Assembly (NCBI GenBank): GCA_942493135.1
Contig: OW818684.1
Location: 3,782,001 to 3,846,000, forward strand
Direction of reading: 5' to 3'
Origin: Planctellipticum sp942493135
Lineage (GTDB): Bacteria > Planctomycetota > Planctomycetia > Planctomycetales > Planctomycetaceae
DNA: 64,000 nt
Part shown: positions 25,495-33,337 of the stretch, one piece after another
How the letters are laid out: every line of letters begins with the position of its first letter
Position numbering within the stretch: position 1 is the first letter of the stretch
Made by a program: the position numbers and the translations under genes
Notes under the pieces: generated by a model
Seen by the model: the letters and a program-made list of their open reading frames with translations, nothing else
Databases searched by the model: none
Told to the model about the DNA's origin: nothing

Positions 25495-25508
25495 ACAGGC
25501 CAGTCTCT

Positions 25509-25635
25509 CGCTCCCAGGCTCCGCCTGGGAGCGTCCGGCAGCGACGCTGTGCGTCGCATCTGACCTTGCGCCGGCGCGTGAGAGAAGCGAGGCAGAGCCT
25601 CGCAAAGGTGGGTGCCCAGGCAGAGCCTGGGCACC
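25509..25635. repeat. Cluster of four compact hairpins
   Basis: CGCTCCCAGGC/GCCTGGGAGCG (25509-25533), GCGACGC/GCGTCGC (25541-25557), GCGAGGC/GCCTCGC (25587-25603) and GGTGCCCAGGC/GCCTGGGCACC (25611-25635) are each perfect with a three-base loop. Three share the core (C)AGGC-nnn-GCCT(G). They lie between converging SDR and polX genes and may form a bidirectional terminator or a REP-like cluster. A relative is at 38901-38915. Confidence 0.75.
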
Positions 25636-25646
25636 AGTGGCAATAT

Positions 25647-27365
25647 TCACCGCCGAGCAATTCTCTTCGAAAACTCCTTCCACGGCAGAGTGTTGATCAC
25701 ATCCGCCGCCGTCAGGCCTGCGCGGCGCGCCTGGTAGACACCCCATTCCATTGATGCGAAGCCCCTGGTGCTGTGGGCGTCGGTGCTGATCACGATCGGG
25801 ATGCCGCGGGCCTTCGCCGCCGCCGCATGGACGTCGTCCAGGTCGAGCCGGGCCGGGTCGGCGTTGATCTCCAGAAACTTGCCTTCCTCTTTCGCGACGT
25901 GGAACAACTCGTCGAAATCGATGTCCGCCCCTGGACGCTGGCCGATAATCCGGCCCGACGGATGCCCGATGGCGTGAACATACGGATTCCGCAGCGCCAT
26001 CAGCAGCCGCTCCTGGATTTTGGCACGCGGCTGCTTCAAGCCGTAGTGCAGAACGGCCAGCACCCAGTCGGCCTCGGCCAGCACGTCGTCCGGCAGATCC
26101 ATTGTCGCGTCTTCGAGAATGTCGCATTCGATCCCGCACAGAACGTGGATGCCCTTGGTCTTCTTGCGGACCGCGTCGATATTCCGCCAGTGTTCGCGCA
26201 ACCGATCGGCGTCGAGGCCATTCGCCATCGTCACCCGCTTCGAGTGATCGGTGATCGCGATGTACTCCAGCCCGCGGGCCCTGGCGGCCTCGACCATTTC
26301 CTCGATTGTCGCCGTCCCGTCCGTTGCGGTCGTGTGCATATGCAGGTCGCCCCGCATGTCGGACAGCTCCAGCAGCTTCGGCAGCCTGTGCAATTCCGCC
26401 AGCTCGATCTCGCCCCGGTTCTCCCGCAGTTCGGGGGGAATCCACGGCAGGTCGACCGCGGCGTAGACCTCTTCCTCGGTCCGCCCCGCAATCGACTCTT
26501 CGCCGCGGAAGACGCCGTACTCGTTGACCTTCAGGCCCCGCTCCTGCGCCCTGCGCCGGACGACGATGTTGTGCTCCTTCGACCCGGTGAAGTACTGCAG
26601 GGCCGCCCCATACGACTCCGCCGGTACCACGCGCAGGTCCAGTTCCAGCCCGCTGTGGAGTCGCACGCGCTGTTTGGTCTCGCCGCGGGCCAGGACCTTC
26701 GTCACGAGCGGATGCGCGGCGAGGCAGTCCATCGCCCCCTTCGAATCGGAAGCGACGGCGAGCAGGTCCAGATCGCCGCAACTCTCCTTCCTCCGTCGGC
26801 AGCTCCCCGCCACGGAGGCCTGCTCCACGGTTCCGGAGGCCAGCAGGTCGGCCACGATTTCATCCGCGGCCGGCTTGGCCACCGCAAGATAAACTCGCTT
26901 GCCGACTTCTTCCAGCAGTGCGAGTCCTTCCAGAATCGTCTGGGCGGTCTTCTTGCCAAATCCCTTCAGCTCGGCAACTTTTCCGCTCTCGGCGGCAGCC
27001 CGCAGATCCCCGAGCGTGCGGATATTCAGTTCGTGAAAGAGGGCCGCCACTTTCTTGGGACCGAGGCCGGGAATTCGCAGCATCTCGCGGACGTCGGCGG
27101 GGATTTCCGCCCGCTGCTCTTCGAGCTGCGGCAATTGCCCCGTCTTGACGATAGTCTCGATCTTCTCGGCGAGATCCTTGCCGATCCCTTCCAGTTTGCT
27201 CAGATCGTGGCCTGGGTCGGCGACAATTCCGGCGACGGATTCGGACAGGTTCTCGATCGTCCGGGCCGCATTCCGGTAAGCCCGGACGCGAAAGGGATTG
27301 GCCCCCTGAATTTCCAGCAGGTCGGCCAGTTCGGTAAACAGGGCCGCGACGTCGACGTTCTGCAT
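25647..27365 (-). CDS. polX: DNA polymerase/3'-5' exonuclease PolX
   Basis: A 572-residue bacterial family X polymerase with a PHP exonuclease domain, used in DNA gap repair. The N-terminal helix-hairpin-helix region (I-E-G-I-G-K-D-L-A-E-K near residue 60 and I-P-G-L-G-P-K-K near residue 98) is followed by the nucleotidyltransferase motif G-S-C-R-R then G-D-L-D-L near residue 184, with the metal-binding Asp pair. The PHP domain starts at D-L-H-M-H-T-T-A-T-D-G near residue 340; I-T-D-H-S, G-H-P-S-G-R and S-T-D-A-H-S follow. All metal ligands appear present. The start ATG at 27365 fits the usual N-terminus. An IS element is inserted about 80 bases upstream of the start. Confidence 0.93.
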   Translation of the reverse strand: MQNVDVAALFTELADLLEIQGANPFRVRAYRNAARTIENLSESVAGIVADPGHDLSKLEGIGKDLAEKIETIVKTGQLPQLEEQRAEIPADVREMLRIPGLGPKKVAALFHELNIRTLGDLRAAAESGKVAELKGFGKKTAQTILEGLALLEEVGKRVYLAVAKPAADEIVADLLASGTVEQASVAGSCRRRKESCGDLDLLAVASDSKGAMDCLAAHPLVTKVLARGETKQRVRLHSGLELDLRVVPAESYGAALQYFTGSKEHNIVVRRRAQERGLKVNEYGVFRGEESIAGRTEEEVYAAVDLPWIPPELRENRGEIELAELHRLPKLLELSDMRGDLHMHTTATDGTATIEEMVEAARARGLEYIAITDHSKRVTMANGLDADRLREHWRNIDAVRKKTKGIHVLCGIECDILEDATMDLPDDVLAEADWVLAVLHYGLKQPRAKIQERLLMALRNPYVHAIGHPSGRIIGQRPGADIDFDELFHVAKEEGKFLEINADPARLDLDDVHAAAAKARGIPIVISTDAHSTRGFASMEWGVYQARRAGLTAADVINTLPWKEFSKRIARR

Positions 27366-27433
27366 AAGGCACCAGGCGGAAAGAAATCAGCCGAGGAGCG
27401 GGCCCCCCGGCTGAAGTGAAATGTCAGAGAGCG

Positions 27434-27442
27434 GGTGGCACT
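27434..27442 (+). repeat. Target site duplication, left copy
   Basis: GGTGGCACT here is identical to 28974-28982. The two copies directly flank the insertion sequence, marking a 9-bp target duplication. Confidence 0.85.
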
Positions 27443-28973
27443 TTACGCCGTTAACCCTGTCGGGCCGAGTGCAAAGAGGTCTCGATGCGATTGAGAGTTT
27501 CCGCGATTCTTTCAGTTACCACACGGAAGAAACCGCAGAACTCTCTCCCGAAAGGATTCGGGCATGTCGCATCGAGACCGGGCTTGTCGTAACGAATTTG
27601 AAACCAGCACTCAAGATCTCCTGCGGGTGATTGACTGGCTCGTCCCGAAATCCTGCTTCCGGGAGCTGACGCCGCCCAAAGACGGTCGCTGGTCGTTTCG
27701 AGGGCTTGTCGTGGCTGCCCTGCTGTGGGTCTGGTCGGACGACACCACGCTGACCGGGCGGTTCGCCGTCGTCCGCGGCGTCGTCTGCGGGCTGTGGCCG
27801 GCGGAATGCCCCGTCGCGATTTCGTTTCAGGCCTTTCAGAAGCGGCTGGTCCACTGGACGGAGACACTGTCCGGTCGACTGAAGCAGGTCTTGCGGGAAC
27901 GGATGCAGGGCTCCCTGCGATCGCGCTGTCGGATGGCGGGACGGTTGGTCTTCGGAGTGGACGGCAGCAAGCTCGAACTGCCGCGAACTGTCTCGAATGA
28001 AGGCCGTTTCGCGCCGGCCGCCGCGCGTCGCGGCCGTCTCACCCGGCGACGTCGGGCGGCCAGCCGTCAGACGGAGGCCTCGCGTCGCAAGAAGGCCAAC
28101 AGCCCCCAGTTGTGGATCACCACGTTCTGGCATGCCGCCACGGGATTGCCGTGGGAGTGGCGGCTGGGACCGGCCGACAGCAGCGAACGGAGCCACCTGC
28201 TGGAGATGATGGACCGTCTCCCCGCCAATTCCCTGATCACGGCCGACGCCGGGTTCGTCGGCTACGACGTCTGGTCCCGCCTGCTGGCGGCCGGGCACGA
28301 TCTGCTGATTCGCGTCGGCGGCAACGTGCGACTGCTCAAAACGCTGGGGTATGTCCGCGAATCGCACGGTACGGTCTATCTCTGGCCGGACGAGACTGCC
28401 CGGCGCGGCCAACCGCCACTCGTGCTGCGTCTGGTCGTGGTGCAGGGCGGCCGGCATCCCTGGTATCTGGTGACGTCGGTCCTGCGGCGACGGGAGTTGT
28501 CGGATCGCCAGATTGCCGAAATCTACCGTCGTCGCTGGGGGATCGAACTGTTTTACCGTCACTTCAAGCAAACGTTCGCCCGGCGGAAACTGCGGAGCCA
28601 GGCGGCCGAGCACGTGCTCTGCGAGGCTCACTGGTCGCTGCTGGGCTTGTGGGCGATGCTGCTCTACGCCCAGCAGCATCAACTCCGGCGTCGGGTTCCT
28701 CCCGAGCGACTGAGCGTGGCCGGAGTCCTGCGCGCCTTCCGCGGCCTGCTGAAACAGCCCGTCGCCGGTTCCGGCGACGGCTCCACATTCCATCAGCGGC
28801 TCGATCAGGCGGTCGTCGATGGGTACTCCCGCGCGAACAAACAGAGTCGCAGTTATCCCCGCAAGAAAAAGGAAACCGCGGCCGGCCCTCCGAAGATCAT
28901 CATCGCCACGACGAAGCAACAGCAACGGGCAGCGACCTGCAAAACACGACAGAAAGCAGGGTTAACGGCGTAA
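27443..28973 (+). mobile_element. IS4-family insertion sequence, complete
   Basis: A 1,531-base element with 17-bp perfect terminal inverted repeats, TTACGCCGTTAACCCTG at 27443-27459 and its reverse complement at 28957-28973, and a 9-bp target duplication on both sides. It contains one intact transposase gene, whose stop codon lies inside the right repeat. The element's composition matches the host, so it does not look like a recent low-G+C arrival. The intact ends and open frame indicate a potentially mobile copy. Confidence 0.92.
27564..28973 (+). CDS. IS4-family transposase with YREK motif
   Basis: A 469-residue DDE transposase. The first Asp is in F-G-V-D-G-S-K near residue 132, the second in I-T-A-D-A-G-F-V-G near residue 228, and the Glu in the IS4 signature Y-x2-R-x3-E-x6-K, read as Y-R-R-R-W-G-I-E-L-F-Y-R-H-F-K near residue 320. 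An Arg/Lys-rich segment near residues 155-175 and a basic tail may bind DNA. AAAGGA precedes ATG 27564, giving a leader of about 105 bases after the left terminal repeat. The gene is uninterrupted, so the enzyme should be functional. The stop TAA is the last triplet of the element. Confidence 0.93.
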   Translation: MSHRDRACRNEFETSTQDLLRVIDWLVPKSCFRELTPPKDGRWSFRGLVVAALLWVWSDDTTLTGRFAVVRGVVCGLWPAECPVAISFQAFQKRLVHWTETLSGRLKQVLRERMQGSLRSRCRMAGRLVFGVDGSKLELPRTVSNEGRFAPAAARRGRLTRRRRAASRQTEASRRKKANSPQLWITTFWHAATGLPWEWRLGPADSSERSHLLEMMDRLPANSLITADAGFVGYDVWSRLLAAGHDLLIRVGGNVRLLKTLGYVRESHGTVYLWPDETARRGQPPLVLRLVVVQGGRHPWYLVTSVLRRRELSDRQIAEIYRRRWGIELFYRHFKQTFARRKLRSQAAEHVLCEAHWSLLGLWAMLLYAQQHQLRRRVPPERLSVAGVLRAFRGLLKQPVAGSGDGSTFHQRLDQAVVDGYSRANKQSRSYPRKKKETAAGPPKIIIATTKQQQRAATCKTRQKAGLTA

Positions 28974-29009
28974 GGTGGCACTGGTGGCCTTCAGCCACCA
29001 GTGCCTTTT
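28974..29009 (+). terminator. Intrinsic-terminator-like hairpin at the IS insertion site
   Basis: GGCACTGGTGGC (28977-28988) pairs perfectly with GCCACCAGTGCC (28994-29005) around CTTCA, followed by TTTT. The right target duplication (28974-28982) overlaps the left stem arm, so the insertion point was within this hairpin and the duplication rebuilt it. Confidence 0.75.
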
Positions 29010-29038
29010 GACTCGACCAGCTTATGAAACGAATCGAC

Positions 29039-30667
29039 TTAGCGAGAGGCCAGCGCATTCCACTCCTGCAGCATCGCCTCGATCCGCGCCTTGTTGAAAT
29101 CCGCCGGAATCGGTTCGTCGTGGTTCTGCAGCAGATCGTCGACCGACACCTTCCCGGCGTTGACGCCGTCGGCCGGGACGTCGGCCCCGGAGGTCCAGAC
29201 GATGGCGTTGAGGATCAACTTGCGGAACTGGTCGTTGCCCCAGTTCCAGTGAACGTGACCGCCGGAGCAGCCGAAACCCCGGCCGCCGTCCGGTCGCTGA
29301 CGAGCCCAGGCCATGTGCTGCGGTTCTCCCTTGGCGATCGCTTCACGCACGGCCGGGTTGCCGCTGTGCGGGCCGTCCGGGCGGCTCAGGCTGTCCTTCG
29401 GGGGCAGATCGGTCAGGATCGGCGTGACTCCCTCCATGTTCTCCCGAAACCGCATGTGGTAGTACCACTCGTCGTTGGTTTTGAACGGCTTCACGCCGTT
29501 GGCGACGGCATGAGCCGGGAACTTCTGGTAGCTGGCGACCCAGTGAGGATTGACCGACCAGTTCGGCTCGAAATAGCCGCCGGTCCAGCCCAGAAATGCT
29601 TCGCCGCTCGGTCCCTGCGGGACTTCCACGCCGTAGTGAATACAGACGATGCCGGTTCCTTTGTCGGTCAGGGCCTTGAGCTGTTCGAGATGCGGATTGA
29701 AAGGGTGTCCTCCGCCGCCGTCCGAATAGATCACGATCGTATTGGCGGCCTCCAGCTCGGCCTGACTCGGCCAGCCGGCCTGCTCCAGTTCATGGACTTT
29801 CGCTTCGACCGGCAGCCCGCTCGCATTGAGCAGCTTCGCCAGCAGATGGCAGCCCGCAGTGTGATCGTGCGCCCCGAAACCGTGGCTCTTGCGCCCGGCC
29901 AGCAGCAGGATCTGCTTCTTGCCGACCGCCGAGGTCTTTGCGGCGTCGAGCTTCTTCAGCTTGATGTTCTTGAACTGCACCTTCATCGGCGGACCGGCAT
30001 GGAGCTGCAGCGCCAGGACGCCAGTCGCCCGGCGGTCCGGATGCTCATCGGTACAGACCGACGTCAGCACGCCGTTGATCCGATGCTCGAACGTGTAACC
30101 TTTCGCGGTGATCCGGTAGCTGTTCCAGTCTTCCTTCTTGATCTTCGACTGGATTTCCTTCGTATCGCCAACGCTGCCGACGACATCGACCTGCACCTTA
30201 CCGTCGGCCCCCTTCTTGACGATCGTCTTCTGGCCGCGGTTGGCCAGGATGCCGCGGAAGCGTTCGCCGTAATTGATGCCGGAGTAAGTGTCTCCCGCTT
30301 CGAAGTCGGCCTGGTAGCCGCCGATCACCCATTTCTCATTCGGCACTTCGAAGCTACGGTACTGAATGCCCGAGTTGCCGCCGATGAGTTTATAGTCCAG
30401 CGTCAGCTCGAAGTCGCCGACCTCGCCGCCCCGCCAGATGATGAACGTGTTCCCCTTGGTCGGCTTCTCGGCGGTCGTCTGGCCGGTGATCGTGCCGTCT
30501 TCGACGCGCCAGAATTCGGGGTTGCCGTCCCAGCCGTCGAGGGTTTTGCCGTTAAAAATGGAGACGCCGTCGTCCTCGGCCTGGGCCGTTGCTGGCGCGA
30601 ACCAAGCTGGTGCACACAGCAGAGCTGCGCTCAGCAGGCTCAGCCAGGGGGTCAATCGAAGCCGCAT
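29039..30667 (-). CDS. DUF1080 and ThuA-like fusion protein, secreted
   Basis: A 542-residue exported protein with two joined domains. After a signal peptide (L-L-S-A-A-L-L-C-A-P, cleaved near T-A-Q-A-E) residues 30-235 form a DUF1080 (3-keto-disaccharide hydrolase-like, concanavalin-fold) domain: F-N-G-K-T-L-D-G-W near residue 37, I-I-W-R-G-G-E-V-G-D-F-E near residue 75 and N-S-G-I-Q-Y-R near residue 96. Residues 252-520 are ThuA-like (trehalose-utilisation, class I GATase fold) with H-G-F-G-A-H-D-H and I-H-Y-G-V-E-V. Suggested role: degradation of oxidised sugars in the periplasm. ATG 30667 has AGGAGAG upstream. The usual oxidoreductase partner is not adjacent. Confidence 0.85.
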   Translation of the reverse strand: MRLRLTPWLSLLSAALLCAPAWFAPATAQAEDDGVSIFNGKTLDGWDGNPEFWRVEDGTITGQTTAEKPTKGNTFIIWRGGEVGDFELTLDYKLIGGNSGIQYRSFEVPNEKWVIGGYQADFEAGDTYSGINYGERFRGILANRGQKTIVKKGADGKVQVDVVGSVGDTKEIQSKIKKEDWNSYRITAKGYTFEHRINGVLTSVCTDEHPDRRATGVLALQLHAGPPMKVQFKNIKLKKLDAAKTSAVGKKQILLLAGRKSHGFGAHDHTAGCHLLAKLLNASGLPVEAKVHELEQAGWPSQAELEAANTIVIYSDGGGGHPFNPHLEQLKALTDKGTGIVCIHYGVEVPQGPSGEAFLGWTGGYFEPNWSVNPHWVASYQKFPAHAVANGVKPFKTNDEWYYHMRFRENMEGVTPILTDLPPKDSLSRPDGPHSGNPAVREAIAKGEPQHMAWARQRPDGGRGFGCSGGHVHWNWGNDQFRKLILNAIVWTSGADVPADGVNAGKVSVDDLLQNHDEPIPADFNKARIEAMLQEWNALASR

Positions 30668-30805
30668 CGCACTCTCCTGTGAATTCCCGGTTGCCGTCGC
30701 TGGACTGTTTTGCGGAGTGGCGCACGGAGGGGCCACCCATCAGCCAGCATTTGAGCATACCGCGACTCTGCTCCGCAACCAGCGGTCGCGTAACCGGATT
30801 CCGGG

Positions 30806-31636
30806 TCAGGGCTGCGTCGGGCCAGTCTGACAGGTCGCACAGCCGGGAGGCGGCGTTGATCCACCCGCCGAGTGATCGAGGTCCACGTCGCCGGCGCGCA
30901 CGGTCGCCGCTGGAACTCGCTGCCAGTAGCCGGCCAGCTCGATGATGGCCGGTCCGAGGAACCAGACATAGACGGCAGGCGCCACACACCACAGCCAGGG
31001 ACGGCGGGCCTCATTCGCGAGCCTTTTGGCTCGTCCCAGAGTGGTATCGGCATCACGTTGACGGATGGCCGCTGCAAAGCGCCAGACCAAAGTCGTCCGG
31101 TCTGAGTCCGCCGGGATATCGAACCCGTCCCGCAATTCGGGTGGCACCGTGCGGTCGCCATCCACGTCGCGCAGCCAGGCCAGCCAGCGTGGGCCGATCA
31201 GACTGTCGGGGGCCGCCACTCCCGATTTGCCGCAGGCGTCGGCAAGAGCCGGTTCCAACTCCCAGCCCCCGGCCATGCGGACCGCCATCCGTTCAAGAGT
31301 CATTGCGAGACTTGGAGCCGGCTCCGGCGGAAGCGGACGCTGGCGGCTGAAGATTACCAGGCCCGCCAGTCCGCCAGTCAGAATAATTCCTGCCAGCCCC
31401 CACCCCGGCAAACCGGCCTGCAGCTGCAGCGACAACAGAGCAACCAGTGCTCCTGCCGCGACGCAGGTCAGGGCCCCGCTTACTCGCCGGCGCAGCAGCG
31501 GATCCGCCGCGACACGCGCGGTCGTCGGCGTCCGCCCTGCACGACCAACGGCGAGGTGGACAACGAGCAACGCCCCCCCCGCGACAATCGCGAAGCGGAC
31601 GAACCACGCCAGGAACTGGGAAAAGAGCTCGTGCAT
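30806..31636 (-). CDS. Membrane protein, possibly a divergent Tad/type II secretion F-like component
   Basis: A 276-residue protein with about four hydrophobic segments, near residues 10-30, 52-70, 75-95 and 215-240. Between the third and fourth lies a soluble stretch with T-L-E-R-M-A-V-R-M-A-G-G-W-E-L-E-P-A-L, the kind of helix with a Gly/Pro-spaced amphipathic start seen in F-type platform proteins, and a W-R-F-A-A-A-I-R-Q-R segment. No signal peptide cleavage. It ends 25 bases beyond the next upstream gene on the same strand, so the two are probably co-transcribed, like TadB-TadC pairs. The Tad-like neighbours support this; the assignment is inference. Confidence 0.45.
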   Translation of the reverse strand: MHELFSQFLAWFVRFAIVAGGALLVVHLAVGRAGRTPTTARVAADPLLRRRVSGALTCVAAGALVALLSLQLQAGLPGWGLAGIILTGGLAGLVIFSRQRPLPPEPAPSLAMTLERMAVRMAGGWELEPALADACGKSGVAAPDSLIGPRWLAWLRDVDGDRTVPPELRDGFDIPADSDRTTLVWRFAAAIRQRDADTTLGRAKRLANEARRPWLWCVAPAVYVWFLGPAIIELAGYWQRVPAATVRAGDVDLDHSAGGSTPPPGCATCQTGPTQP

Positions 31637-31660
31637 TCTGAATCCGAGGCTGTCGCCGTC

Positions 31661-32263
31661 TTAGGCCGAACCGCGAGTGACTGACAGTGCGGCCGATGGC
31701 CGAGGGACGTCGGGATTAACCGCGAGCGTGCGCAATGATTTGCGGGGAAGTTGTCGGTCCGCCTCCGACAGCAGGAGCCACCACCAGACAGCCGCGGCCA
31801 CGACCAGCGATCCCGCCAGGACGGCGACCACCGGCGATCCTTGCTGCCCGAGACCGCCGCTGAGCACCGACCATCCCTGAGCGGCGCCCCACACCGCCAG
31901 CGCCGGCGCCCCGACCAGCCAGAGCCAGGCGGACCGGCGAACCGCTCGGACCTGCCGCTGCCATTCGTCCGACAGTTCGTCCTGAGCATCGAGCAGCACG
32001 ACAACTCGCCGGGCGGCGACCGCCCAGAGTCGCGGATGATCGGGAGCAATCTCAATCGCATCGGCCAAGAGAGAAATCGGCCAGGCGGGCGATGTCGCCT
32101 GGTTCATCCAAGTCGCCAGGGCCGCCGGTTCGGCTGGAGCAACGGCCATTCTGGGAATTCCGGGCGACGTTCCCAGCGCCAGACGGAATGCGTCGGGCCA
32201 GGGGGCATCGGCTTCCAGTTCCGCGGCGAATCGCGAACAGAACTGTTCCCAGACACGTGACAC
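31661..32263 (-). CDS. Small membrane protein paired with the next gene, F-like
   Basis: A 200-residue protein: a soluble helical N-terminal part (L-E-A-D-A-P-W-P-D-A-F-R-L-A-L near residue 17 resembles the first helices of T2SS/Tad F domains) and two C-terminal hydrophobic segments near residues 110-125 and 140-165. The start is a GTG at 32263 with GGGAGCAG upstream. It lies 110 bases downstream of the tadE-like gene and 24 bases before the following F-like gene on the same strand. The pairing recalls TadB/TadC; on sequence alone the family call is weak and other Tad partners (ATPase, secretin) are absent. Confidence 0.45.
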   Translation of the reverse strand: MSRVWEQFCSRFAAELEADAPWPDAFRLALGTSPGIPRMAVAPAEPAALATWMNQATSPAWPISLLADAIEIAPDHPRLWAVAARRVVVLLDAQDELSDEWQRQVRAVRRSAWLWLVGAPALAVWGAAQGWSVLSGGLGQQGSPVVAVLAGSLVVAAAVWWWLLLSEADRQLPRKSLRTLAVNPDVPRPSAALSVTRGSA

Positions 32264-32372
32264 GCGGCTGCTCCCGACGGAGTCCGGCGGCCGACGCTCA
32301 CACCGAAAACAACTTCGACGGTGCGCCGGACGCGGATCCCCTCTGTGGGGAGCCTACCTCGTACTCAACCGC

Positions 32373-32912
32373 TTATTCCAGCGTCTCTTTCGAGCTCAGC
32401 TCAAAACGGCGGGTCCCGAGGTCGAATCCGAACGATCGCAACATGTTGGGGACCGGGCGCTTGCCTTGGTCATCGGTCAGACGGACGCTGACCGTCACCC
32501 GAGTTTGGCTGGGGGGCAAAATGCCACCTTGGGGAAAGCACGGAATCGCCGTGTTGCCGAGATCATAGTTCCCGGAGGCGGGTCGTTCGACGAAGACGTG
32601 AACGAGACCGTTGGAGGTCGAATCGAGCGTTCCGCCCGCGGCCAGGTTGTGAATTCCCAGATACCCGGCGACCACTTGTTCCACTTCCGACGGGGTCGCT
32701 CCCACCTTGGCCGCTTCCCGCGCGGCTTCCAGCGTCGTCGCTGTCACAGTCTGCATGATCAGCGCAACGAACAGAAACTCGAACAGCGCCAGCGTTGCAA
32801 TGAACAGAATCGGAAAGACCAGCAGGAACTCCAGGTAGATCGCCCCTCGCCGAGGACTCTGCCCCGAGCGGCGATTTCTCAGACGTCGGAGGTGTCGAAA
32901 GGCAACACGCAT
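32373..32912 (-). CDS. tadE: TadE-like pseudopilin
   Basis: A 179-residue protein with a TadE N-terminus: a basic leader, R-R-G-A-I-Y-L-E-F then the hydrophobic segment L-L-V-F-P-I-L-F-I-A-T-L-A-L-F-E, which is the class III prepilin-like signal with the conserved Glu after the cleavage region. The following section has A-A-R-E-A-A-K-V-G (helix continuing) and a beta-rich end with R-V-T-V-S-V-R-L. TadE minor pseudopilins act in the inner-membrane Tad assembly. The 62-residue Flp pilin gene lies about 150 bases upstream on the same strand, so they could be one unit. Start ATG 32912 fits; an in-frame TTG lies two codons up. Confidence 0.8.
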   Translation of the reverse strand: MRVAFRHLRRLRNRRSGQSPRRGAIYLEFLLVFPILFIATLALFEFLFVALIMQTVTATTLEAAREAAKVGATPSEVEQVVAGYLGIHNLAAGGTLDSTSNGLVHVFVERPASGNYDLGNTAIPCFPQGGILPPSQTRVTVSVRLTDDQGKRPVPNMLRSFGFDLGTRRFELSSKETLE

Positions 32913-33061
32913 TGTCAACCGCGTTCAGGAAATGAAACGCCCGGCGGGGACGTCGCGAGGGAAGGCGAAGATCACTCGGCGGTCTGGGGGTGTCAACGGG
33001 ACCGGGCGCTGCGTCACTCTTTGCTGACACAGCGCTTCCCGAAGTTAACCTACGTCAGCAA

Positions 33062-33250
33062 TCAGGCGTTGATCGCGTTGATTGCATTCGACAGATCGAT
33101 GAGCTCGTTAACGAGCGCCGACCGGACAACGGCCAGTCCGACGATTACTCCGAGACCGACCAGAGTCACGAGGAGCACGTACTCCACGAAGATCGTGCCT
33201 TTGCGTCGCCCGGACCCCTGTCGACGCAACTGCTTACCACGCTGCCACAT
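33062..33250 (-). CDS. flp: Flp-type pilin
   Basis: A 62-residue protein with a basic leader (K-Q-L-R-R-Q-G-S-G-R-R-K), then G-T-I-F-V-E-Y-V-L-L and a single hydrophobic helix of about 20 residues. The Gly, the Glu-Tyr pair and the long hydrophobic helix match Flp/class IVb prepilins processed by a TadV-like peptidase. The tail N-A-I-N-A-I-N-A is short. AAGGTGG precedes ATG 33250. It is transcribed toward tadE. Flp pilin should be the main subunit of a Tad pilus, so the absence of Tad ATPase and secretin in this window means those genes are elsewhere or missing. Confidence 0.75.
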   Translation of the reverse strand: MWQRGKQLRRQGSGRRKGTIFVEYVLLVTLVGLGVIVGLAVVRSALVNELIDLSNAINAINA

Positions 33251-33337
33251 AACGCCACCTTCGCGGGAGCGGCCCGCCGCTGACCTGTGAATCGGTTCCT
33301 TCGCCGGTCGCAGGCCCCTCAGGGGACGCCAACCGGC

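Noticed and set aside
23430..25754. 774-codon open frame on the plus strand
   Set aside because: It covers the minus-strand secreted gene and the SDR in a different frame and has no domain.
24688..26781. 697-codon open frame on the minus strand
   Set aside because: It runs through the SDR and polX genes in another frame or strand. No motif; Arg/Gly-rich shadow.
27421..27630. Small frame overlapping the left end of the IS
   Set aside because: It crosses the terminal repeat and has no similarity; the transposase starts at 27564.
28112..29011. Second frame inside the transposase, possible frameshifted ORF B
   Set aside because: The single 469-codon frame carries the full DDE and YREK motifs, so no programmed frameshift is needed.
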